From the NCBI GenBank assembly GCA_009785015.1, contig WQXD01000217.1, positions 1-6,506 of the forward strand: 6,506 nt of DNA, read 5' to 3'. The notes under the pieces are model-generated. The model made no database searches. It was given only the letters and a program-made list of their open reading frames with translations, and was not told the DNA's origin. Positions within the stretch are counted from its first letter, which is position 1, and each line of letters opens with the position of its first letter. This DNA is from Oscillospiraceae bacterium. GTDB lineage: Bacteria; Bacillota_A; Clostridia; Oscillospirales; WRJC01. Shown here one piece after another: positions 1-5,491 of the stretch. The position numbers and the translations under genes were made by a program.

Positions 1-107
1 AACTCCACGGGAATATAAATTCCGACAATAAATTCTCGTATAAATACATAAAAGACTTGATAGTGCAGAATGTGGCCCCCGAATTTTTAAGCGATTTTTA
101 TAAGTGA
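1..107 (+). CDS. 3' end of an unidentified upstream gene (partial)
   Basis: One frame is open from the first complete codon at position 3 to a TGA at 105-107; the other two forward frames are stopped by position 31. It encodes the last 34 residues of a protein that begins outside the window, ending in VAPEFLSDFYK. The tail is rich in Lys, Tyr, Asp and Asn and looks like a soluble C-terminal helix, with no membrane segment. It lies only 27 bp before the glycosyltransferase gene, in the same direction, so the two are probably co-transcribed. The tail is too short to assign to a family. An upstream glycan-related gene would fit the neighbour, but that is a guess. Confidence 0.6.
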   Translation, partial: LHGNINSDNKFSYKYIKDLIVQNVAPEFLSDFYK

Positions 108-114
108 AATTATT

Positions 115-122
115 AAAAAAGG
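115..122 (+). promoter_or_regulatory. Ribosome binding site of the glycosyltransferase gene
   Basis: An A-rich stretch ending in AAGG precedes the ATG at 135 by about 12 bases. It supports that start over the overlapping frame that opens at 104, which has no comparable site and no recognisable product. The spacing is slightly long, so initiation may be moderate. Confidence 0.45.
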
Positions 123-134
123 AATGTACTGCAT

Positions 135-977
135 ATGCGTATAAATTATTCGTGCGTAGTCGAAAACAAGGAATTTTATCAAAAACAGGGATGGCTTTGG
201 CTCAATTCCCTGATCTGTTTCGGAAAAATAGACCCGAAGTCCATATATGTCCACTGCATAGAAGGGACCACTCGAAATTACATGGAAAAATGCGCCGGCA
301 CCGGGGTGAACGTTTCGGTGATCCAGCCCTTCGGAGACAAGAAATACTGCAACAAAATCCCGCAGATGTCAAACGAAAAGCTCAGAGACTCGGACGCCGT
401 CATAGTGATGGACACCGATATGGTGATGCTCGAAAATTTCGAGCACACAATCGATTACAACCACATCAGCGGGAAGATAATCTATATGAAAAATCCCGAA
501 ACGCAGGTAATCGACAGCCTTTTTGAGCTTGCCGGCGTGAAAAAATCGCTTCCGGACATGCCGATCGAATCCGACGGCGCGTATTTTACATACGGGGCGA
601 ATTTTAACGGGGGGCTGTATATAATGCCGGACAAATATTGCGAAACCATAAAATCCGGCTGGGAAAAATGGTCTGTCTGGATGCTCGAAAACGGCAAACC
701 GCTCTATGAGGCCAAAAAAGAAAATCACATCGACCAGCTGAGTTTTTGCATGACGGTGCACGAAAACAATATCCCGGTGAAATATCTCGACCATTTATAC
801 AACTATCACATACTTTTTGATTTGGGGGAAAAAGAAAAAAAGCCCTATGTTTTGCATTACCACACGCAGACAGATGAAAACAATCTCATAACCCTGGATT
901 ATGTGCCGGAGGGGAAAGTGAAAGAAGCCGTCCTGGAGGCAAACCGGTTCATAAAAAAATATATCTCGATGTTGTAA
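135..977 (+). CDS. GT-A fold glycosyltransferase, GT8-like (280 aa)
   Basis: Probably a cytoplasmic nucleotide-sugar-dependent glycosyltransferase that adds a sugar to a cell-surface glycan or other acceptor. Visible features are an N-terminal strand (residues 2-9), a hydrophobic strand leading into VIVMDTDMVM at 89-98, whose D93-T94-D95 is the metal/nucleotide-sugar DXD motif, then NFNGGLYIMP at 156-165, which resembles the NGG-V/L motif of GT8 and related families. HIDQ at 198-201 and LHYH at 240-243 lie where GT8 enzymes carry late D-Q and metal-binding His motifs. There is no signal peptide or membrane helix. The length of 280 residues fits a single catalytic domain. Donor, acceptor and product cannot be told from sequence. 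The general fold and activity are well supported; assignment to GT8 rather than another DXD family is less certain. It follows the upstream partial gene by 27 bp and is probably in its operon. Confidence 0.8.
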   Translation: MRINYSCVVENKEFYQKQGWLWLNSLICFGKIDPKSIYVHCIEGTTRNYMEKCAGTGVNVSVIQPFGDKKYCNKIPQMSNEKLRDSDAVIVMDTDMVMLENFEHTIDYNHISGKIIYMKNPETQVIDSLFELAGVKKSLPDMPIESDGAYFTYGANFNGGLYIMPDKYCETIKSGWEKWSVWMLENGKPLYEAKKENHIDQLSFCMTVHENNIPVKYLDHLYNYHILFDLGEKEKKPYVLHYHTQTDENNLITLDYVPEGKVKEAVLEANRFIKKYISML

Positions 978-985
978 TTTTTTTC

Positions 986-1015
986 GGAACAAAACAGAAT
1001 TTTTACCGGTATAAT
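986..1015 (+). promoter_or_regulatory. Candidate sigma-70/SigA-type promoter for the lipoprotein-helicase-hydrolase-lplA run
   Basis: A perfect TATAAT sits at 1010-1015, 38 bp before the lipoprotein start. The best -35 candidate is GGAACA at 986-991 with an 18-bp spacer; it matches TTGACA at only three of six positions, so the call rests mostly on the -10 box and on its position in the longest intergenic gap of the window. If real, transcription would start near 1022 with a short A-rich leader. No operator-like repeat is visible beside it. Confidence 0.45.
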
Positions 1016-1040
1016 TAATTGAACAAAAACAACAAAGAAA

Positions 1041-1045
1041 GAGGG
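1041..1045 (+). promoter_or_regulatory. Strong Shine-Dalgarno of the DUF4349 lipoprotein gene
   Basis: GAGGG, preceded by AAA, lies 7 bases before the ATG at 1053, which is near-ideal spacing and fixes the start. The same AAAGAGGG block, again behind a CAAAAACAA stretch, recurs at the right edge of the window. Confidence 0.75.
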
Positions 1046-1052
1046 ATTAATT

Positions 1053-2090
1053 ATGAAAAATCTGAAAAAATACAAAAATCTGTTCGGTTTCCTCGTGCTC
1101 GCGCTGGCCTGCGCCATTTTGTCGGGGGGATGCTCTTCCGCTTATGACAGTTTCAATTACGGCAAAAGCGCCGATTATGCCAATTCCAGCCCCGAAAGCG
1201 GCGGAAATTTGCTCCGCGCATATGACGCCTTCGAAGCCGAGGGCGAAGCGGCGGAAGAGGTCTTCGCTCTGCTTTCAGCCGCCGACAGCGGAACAGCGGC
1301 AAATAACCTTCCCGCAGACCGCAAAATCATACGCGACGCCAGCGTGACGATGGAAGCCGAGGAAGTCGAGCCCTCATATGAAAACATCCTCGCGCTGCTT
1401 TCAAATCTGGGCGGCTATGAAGCGGACAGAAGCATGTACAGCAATTCCTACGGTTATCCCGTAATCAACTCGACGCTGAAAGTTCCCGCCGGAAAACTCG
1501 ACTCGTTTTTGGCCGAAATAAAAAAAGAAGGCGAAATCGTCTCTTCGAATATTTCATCGAGCGATATAAGCGACAAGTATTTCGACGCCCGGATAAGGCT
1601 TGAAACGCTCGAAAAAACCCTTGAGAATTACTACAGGTTTTTGGAAAGCGCGGAAAGCGTGGAAGAGCAGTTGGAAGTCACCCGCTACATCAACGATACC
1701 ACATACGAGATAGAACAGCTGAAGGGCAGCCTGCGGCGTTGGGATTCATTGATCGATTACTCCACTGTCACCTTTTATCTGTATCCGGTAAACGAAGCCC
1801 CCGAGGAGCCCAGGGTGATAGAATGGGATTCGCTTTCCTTGGACGACATGGGCTGGTTTATATCGAGCGGGTTTTTGGGTGTATGCAACGCGATTTTCTC
1901 CGTGCTGCAGTGGGTGGTCATATCGATTCTGGCGATTTCCCCGATTCTGATCGCTTTGGCGGTTCTGATATTTTTGCTTGTGCGCCGCCACAAAAAAACA
2001 AAAGCGAAAAAGCTGCTGCAGTGGCAGCAGGCTCAGGCTCAGGCTCAAATATATAATCCCCCCGAAAACAACGGCAATATGCCGCAATAG
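1053..2090 (+). CDS. DUF4349 domain-containing lipoprotein with C-terminal membrane helix (345 aa)
   Basis: A surface-facing membrane protein of unknown function. The N-terminus has a basic region (MKNLKKYK), a hydrophobic core (residues 11-23) and a Cys at 27 in LSGGC, read as a lipoprotein signal although the lipobox is imperfect (Ser rather than Leu at -3). Residues 28-88 are a low-complexity Ser/Ala/Glu-rich linker. The DUF4349 domain follows from about 89 to the membrane: a KIIRDASVTME strand, a GGYEADRSMY segment, a helical stretch near 178-228 with coiled-coil character (RLETLEKTLE, QLEVTRYIND), then STVTFYLYP. A transmembrane helix at about 286-310 is followed by a basic stop-transfer segment (RRHKKTKAKK) and a short Gln/Ala cytoplasmic tail. 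This architecture is typical of DUF4349 proteins in Bacillota, whose role is unknown. It is the first gene after the candidate promoter, and the helicase follows 45 bp downstream. Confidence 0.88.
   Translation: MKNLKKYKNLFGFLVLALACAILSGGCSSAYDSFNYGKSADYANSSPESGGNLLRAYDAFEAEGEAAEEVFALLSAADSGTAANNLPADRKIIRDASVTMEAEEVEPSYENILALLSNLGGYEADRSMYSNSYGYPVINSTLKVPAGKLDSFLAEIKKEGEIVSSNISSSDISDKYFDARIRLETLEKTLENYYRFLESAESVEEQLEVTRYINDTTYEIEQLKGSLRRWDSLIDYSTVTFYLYPVNEAPEEPRVIEWDSLSLDDMGWFISSGFLGVCNAIFSVLQWVVISILAISPILIALAVLIFLLVRRHKKTKAKKLLQWQQAQAQAQIYNPPENNGNMPQ
2013..2030 (+). repeat. GC-rich inverted repeat (7-bp arms) inside the lipoprotein gene
   Basis: CTGCTGC at 2013-2019 is the exact reverse complement of GCAGCAG at 2024-2030, with a 4-base AGTG loop. 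It lies 60 bp before the stop codon, has no T-run after it, and so does not look like an intrinsic terminator. It could fold in the mRNA, but it may simply result from Leu-Leu-Gln-Trp-Gln-Gln codons. Confidence 0.5.
2028..2045 (+). repeat. Three tandem CAGGCT hexamers encoding a Gln-Ala tail
   Basis: Three perfect in-frame copies of CAGGCT encode alternating Gln-Ala in the cytoplasmic tail of the DUF4349 protein. Copy number changes here would add or remove Gln-Ala pairs without shifting the frame. The first copy overlaps the right arm of the adjacent hairpin. Confidence 0.75.
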
Positions 2091-2135
2091 AAAGCAAAAG
2101 ATAGAAAAAGATAGAAAAGAAAAAAAGGAAAGTAT
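2091..2135 (+). promoter_or_regulatory. Purine-rich spacer with a direct repeat and the helicase ribosome binding site
   Basis: This 45-bp gap is almost all purines. AGATAGAAAA is repeated exactly twice in tandem at 2099-2118, and AAGGAA at 2125-2130 is a good SD for the ATG at 2136. No promoter or terminator is visible, which supports read-through from the lipoprotein gene. Confidence 0.6.
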
Positions 2136-4433
2136 ATGCTCGACGAGGAAGTCTTTGAATATTACGCCCCGTTCATACGCGAATTTATCTACAAAAGCGG
2201 CTGGGATGAGCTGCGGGAAGTCCAAATCGAAGCGGGGAAGACGATTTACGGATCTGAAAACAACATGCTGCTATGCGCCGGGACCGCCACGGGAAAAACC
2301 GAAGCGGTCTTTTTCCCCATCATATCGCAAATGGTCGAAGACCCTCCGGAGAGCGTCGGGGTGATATACATAGCCCCGCTGAAATCGCTGATAAACGATC
2401 AGTTTTCGCGCTTGGACGCGCTTTTGGAGGAAGCCGAAATTTCCGTGTTCCACTGGCACGGCGACGTCGCGCTCTCCCATAAATCGAAAATGATCAAATC
2501 CCCCAAGGGAATACTGCAGATAACCCCGGAATCCCTGGAGAGCATGCTCATAAACAGATTCAACGATCTGCCCCGGATTTTCGGCGATCTGAGGTATATC
2601 GTAATCGACGAGATCCATACGATGCCGGGCAGCGACAGGGGAAACCAGATCATATGCATTTTGCAGCGGCTCGAGCGGATCATCGAAAAATCGCCGCGCA
2701 GGTTCGGCTTGTCGGCCACTGTGGGCGCCCCCGAACAAATCGCCGCCTGGCTGGGACTCGGCAGCCGGCGCGAATGCGACATAATACAGATAAAATCCGC
2801 GAAGACAAAATGGAAGCTGGCGATGAACCACTTTTTTGTGGCACCGCAGGCGGACAAAACCGAAACCACATTGAGTTTGGACCAACAGAGGGCGATGACC
2901 GGCGCGCCGAATTCGGACGATGAAGCGTATCCGGAGTATGACAAATTGGCGGAGTTCATAAAAGAAGACGAGGGATTTTCGTATATATACGAATGCGCCA
3001 CGGAAAAAAAGAGCTTGATCTTCACCAATTCCAGGGAGGAAGCCGAATTTGTCACGGCTACGATGCGGGAACTCGCGAAAAACAAAAAAGAGGACGACAT
3101 ATTCTATATCCATCACGGGGATTTGTCCGCCTCGATACGCGAAGAGGCCGAACTTGTCTTAAAAGACGAGGAAAAACCGGCTGTGGGGATCGCCACGGTG
3201 ACAATGGAGCTGGGGGTGGATATAGGCAGATTGGAAAGGGTCATACAGGTGTCCTCGCCGAATACCATATCGAATTTTTTGCAGAGGCTGGGGCGTTCGG
3301 GCAGGCGGGGCGCGCCGTCCGAAATGATAATGGTTTTCAGGGAAGAAGAACCGCTTCCCGGCGCGATCACCCCGAAAATGCTGCCCTGGGAGCTTTTGAA
3401 AGCGATCGCCGTTACGCAGCTGTACATCGAGGAAAAATTTATCGAACCGCCCAACGTAAAAAAGCTGCCTTTCAGCCTTTTGTATCATCAGACGATGAGT
3501 TTTGTGGCTTCTTTCGGGGAAATCACCCCGAGGGACCTGGCGGATAAAATGCTCGGCTTCAGCCCGTTCAAACACGTTTCAAAAGAACAGTTCAAGCAGC
3601 TGATGTTTTCGCTTCTGCAAAACGACCATTTGCAGTTTGTGGAGGATTCCAAGGAAAAAAGCGTGATAATAGGGTTAAAAGGCGAGAGGATCATAAATTC
3701 TTTCAAATTTTACGCCGTGTTCCAGGACGTCGAAAGTTTTACAGTCAAATGCGAAGCCCAGGAAATCGGAACGATAACCGCCAGCCCTCCCGAAGGCGAA
3801 CGCATCGCTTTGGCGGGCAGAACCTGGGAAGTTATAGAGCTCGACATGAAAAACAAAATCATTTACGTGAAAAAAGTCGAAGGGAAAATGACGATAGAAT
3901 GGCCCGGCGAATACGGGGTGGTTCACACCAAAATAGTCGAGAGGATAAAGCGGGTGCTCGAAGAGGACACAATCTACCCGTATCTTCTGGAAAACGCGCG
4001 AAAAAGATTGCAGGAAGCCAGGGACCTCGTGAAAAAAACGAATTTGTTCAAATACCCGCTCGCCCACCTGGGCGGATATTCCTACGCCTTTTTTCCGTGG
4101 CTCGGCACCGTTTCGTTTCGCACGCTTCGAAGATATATCAAAACAAATATGGCAAAGCAGTTTAAGATAAGCAACATCGAATTTGAAGGCTGTTATTTTT
4201 TCGAATTCAAAATGGAAAAAGGCACCGATTATGATTTCATAAAATACATGCACGACGACATAAACAGAAACGGCATAGACAAAGAGGAGCTCGTGGGCCA
4301 AAAAGAGGATTTCGCCCATGAAAAATACGACGAATATATCCCCCCCTCGCTGCTCAGGGAAGCGTATATCAGCGACAGCCTCAAAACCGAAGAAATACAA
4401 AATAAAATAAACGAATATTTACAGATGTATTAA
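2136..4433 (+). CDS. Lhr-like superfamily 2 DEAD/DEAH-box helicase (765 aa)
   Basis: An ATP-dependent nucleic-acid helicase or translocase, probably acting in DNA repair or RNA/DNA remodelling. All SF2 motifs are present: an upstream Gln (REVQIEAG, Q30), Walker A GTATGKT at 49-55, Ia PLKSL at 81-85, Ib TPESL at 130-134, Walker B DEIH at 158-161, III SAT at 193-195, IV SLIFTNSR at 293-300, V ATVTMELGVDIG at 353-364 and VI QRLGRSGR at 383-390. Motifs V and VI and the order of elements match the Lhr group (COG1201). After the two RecA domains come a probable winged-helix region (about 414-515), a beta-rich region with GRTWEVIELD (561-570) and a C-terminal part with FFPWLGTVSFRTLRRY (652-667). 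No zinc-binding Cys cluster or fused nuclease is visible. It is about half the length of long Lhr proteins, consistent with the Lhr-core form. SD AAGGAA supports the start. Substrate and pathway are unknown; none of the neighbours is a repair or defence gene. Confidence 0.9.
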   Translation: MLDEEVFEYYAPFIREFIYKSGWDELREVQIEAGKTIYGSENNMLLCAGTATGKTEAVFFPIISQMVEDPPESVGVIYIAPLKSLINDQFSRLDALLEEAEISVFHWHGDVALSHKSKMIKSPKGILQITPESLESMLINRFNDLPRIFGDLRYIVIDEIHTMPGSDRGNQIICILQRLERIIEKSPRRFGLSATVGAPEQIAAWLGLGSRRECDIIQIKSAKTKWKLAMNHFFVAPQADKTETTLSLDQQRAMTGAPNSDDEAYPEYDKLAEFIKEDEGFSYIYECATEKKSLIFTNSREEAEFVTATMRELAKNKKEDDIFYIHHGDLSASIREEAELVLKDEEKPAVGIATVTMELGVDIGRLERVIQVSSPNTISNFLQRLGRSGRRGAPSEMIMVFREEEPLPGAITPKMLPWELLKAIAVTQLYIEEKFIEPPNVKKLPFSLLYHQTMSFVASFGEITPRDLADKMLGFSPFKHVSKEQFKQLMFSLLQNDHLQFVEDSKEKSVIIGLKGERIINSFKFYAVFQDVESFTVKCEAQEIGTITASPPEGERIALAGRTWEVIELDMKNKIIYVKKVEGKMTIEWPGEYGVVHTKIVERIKRVLEEDTIYPYLLENARKRLQEARDLVKKTNLFKYPLAHLGGYSYAFFPWLGTVSFRTLRRYIKTNMAKQFKISNIEFEGCYFFEFKMEKGTDYDFIKYMHDDINRNGIDKEELVGQKEDFAHEKYDEYIPPSLLREAYISDSLKTEEIQNKINEYLQMY

Positions 4434-4456
4434 GTCTGCCCGAGAAAGGGGTCTTA
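4431..4456 (+). promoter_or_regulatory. Intergenic spacer with hydrolase ribosome binding site and weak dyad
   Basis: The SD AAAGGGG lies at 4445-4451, 11 bases before the ATG at 4463. TAAG (4431-4434) can pair with CTTA (4453-4456), and CCC (4439-4441) with GGG (4448-4450), around GAGAAA. Such a fold would cover the SD, but the stem is interrupted and weak. No terminator or promoter is visible, so transcription from the helicase gene probably continues. Confidence 0.4.
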
Positions 4457-4462
4457 AAAATA

Positions 4463-5491
4463 ATGATAAAATTGGTTTACAACCGCGAAAGCGAGCAAGA
4501 ATATCCCCACGCGCCCGATTTGGCGGAGCGCGAATACGCGGAAAACGGATTTGCTTCGGGCTGGGCCATGCACGCCAAACCGGTCCCGAAATACTACTTC
4601 GACTGCCATGTGCACTACAGCGGAAAAAAAGACAACATATCCGAAAGTATTTTTTTGCCGGCTCATCTCGATGTGGCGCGCATGCTCGTGATATTCCAGA
4701 TATGCGGCAAAAAATGGGATTACAGCATGCAGACCCAAAACATCATGGATTCCTTCGCGTATTTTGACTGCGATGAATTGAAAAAAGCGCTGGAGTCGTT
4801 TTCGGGCGGCGGCAAGCTCTTTTGGGCGGCCTATTTAAACTACCAGTCATCCGAAAAAGAATTGGTGCAAAATGCCGCGGCCATGGGGGCGCGCTGCATA
4901 AAGCTGCACAACGCGCCGCAAATCGAGGACAACGCCCCGGCCGATCTGTGGATGGCTTCCGAGTGGCAAGATTGCTTTGAGGAAATGGCCGCTTTCAAAC
5001 TTCCGGTTTTGTGGCATGTCACCCAGAGGCTGCCGACATCTCTATACACGGGCGGCAAAGGCAATGTGTATTGGGAAAATGGCTGGAAAAACGGGGTAAA
5101 ATACAATAACGAGGATTTATTGCAGGTGTTTTTGAGCTGCTGCCGCCGCCACCCCGGCGTGAATTTTATCGGAGCGCATCAGCTGCATATCGGCTGGGAA
5201 CGCCTTGAGGAACTATTCTGGGCGCATCCCAATTTGTACGTGGATACCACAATAGGCTGTATGTTAAGGCTGTACGACGATTTTTACCCGCATGACAAAC
5301 AGTATCTCCGCTCCGTGTTTACCCGGTGGGCCGACCGCATAATTTTCGGCACGGACACTTTCGGGAAATACAGCGAGTCCAATTATCTTCAGCATATCCG
5401 GTTTATCACCGCCCTCGACCTGCCTCAGGAGGCTTTGGACAAAATCTGCCGCAAAAATATCGAGCGGCTGTGCGCCATAGAAGAACTATGA
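4463..5491 (+). CDS. Amidohydrolase-family (Amidohydro_2-like) TIM-barrel metal-dependent hydrolase (342 aa)
   Basis: Probably a cytoplasmic metal-dependent hydrolase, or possibly a decarboxylase, of the COG2159/PF04909 type; the substrate is unknown. The metal site can be traced: H49-V-H51 in FDCHVHY at the first barrel strand, K147 in CIKLHN, H185 in VLWHVTQ, H239 in IGAHQLH, and D298 in IIFGTDTF, the usual late metal/catalytic Asp. These come in the order and spacing expected of the amidohydrolase superfamily. There is no signal peptide. About 45 residues precede the HxH motif, longer than in many relatives where it lies near the N-terminus; this part is charged and contains WAMHAKPVPKYY. 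The ATG at 4463 has an AAAGGGG SD and is 29 bp after the helicase stop. The stop overlaps the lplA start (ATGA), so the two products are probably made together. Family is confident; reaction is open. Confidence 0.85.
   Translation: MIKLVYNRESEQEYPHAPDLAEREYAENGFASGWAMHAKPVPKYYFDCHVHYSGKKDNISESIFLPAHLDVARMLVIFQICGKKWDYSMQTQNIMDSFAYFDCDELKKALESFSGGGKLFWAAYLNYQSSEKELVQNAAAMGARCIKLHNAPQIEDNAPADLWMASEWQDCFEEMAAFKLPVLWHVTQRLPTSLYTGGKGNVYWENGWKNGVKYNNEDLLQVFLSCCRRHPGVNFIGAHQLHIGWERLEELFWAHPNLYVDTTIGCMLRLYDDFYPHDKQYLRSVFTRWADRIIFGTDTFGKYSESNYLQHIRFITALDLPQEALDKICRKNIERLCAIEEL

Noticed and set aside
57..85. TTGATA at 57-62 as a -35 box for the glycosyltransferase gene
   Set aside because: No acceptable -10 hexamer lies 16-18 bp downstream, and the segment is inside the upstream coding tail.
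104..526. 140-codon + strand frame overlapping the glycosyltransferase start
   Set aside because: Its product is Arg/His-rich without motifs and is read out of frame with the well-supported glycosyltransferase.
369..794. 141-codon open frame on the minus strand
   Set aside because: Antisense to the glycosyltransferase, including its DTD and NGG motif codons; no recognisable product.
953..984. Inverted repeat AAAAAAAT / ATTTTTTT spanning the glycosyltransferase stop, considered as a terminator
   Set aside because: The 8-bp stem is pure A-T with a 16-base loop and no GC stem before the T-run, so it would not be a stable intrinsic terminator.
2271..3116. 281-codon open frame on the minus strand
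   Set aside because: It lies entirely inside the helicase gene, whose + strand product has every SF2 motif. The antisense product is compositionally odd (His, Phe, Arg rich) with no recognisable motif, as expected for a shadow frame.
3675..4400. 241-codon open frame on the minus strand
   Set aside because: Antisense to the helicase C-terminal part; Phe/His/Val-rich shadow product with no family signature.
2136..4433. Helicase as part of a BREX (BrxHII) or other defence island
   Set aside because: No methylase, PglZ-type phosphatase, nuclease, integrase or toxin gene accompanies it; the neighbours are a lipoprotein and metabolic enzymes.
5326..5487. Earlier in-frame start for lplA adding 54 residues
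   Set aside because: The extra residues are out-of-frame translation of the hydrolase C-terminus; LplA homology begins at the Met at 5488.
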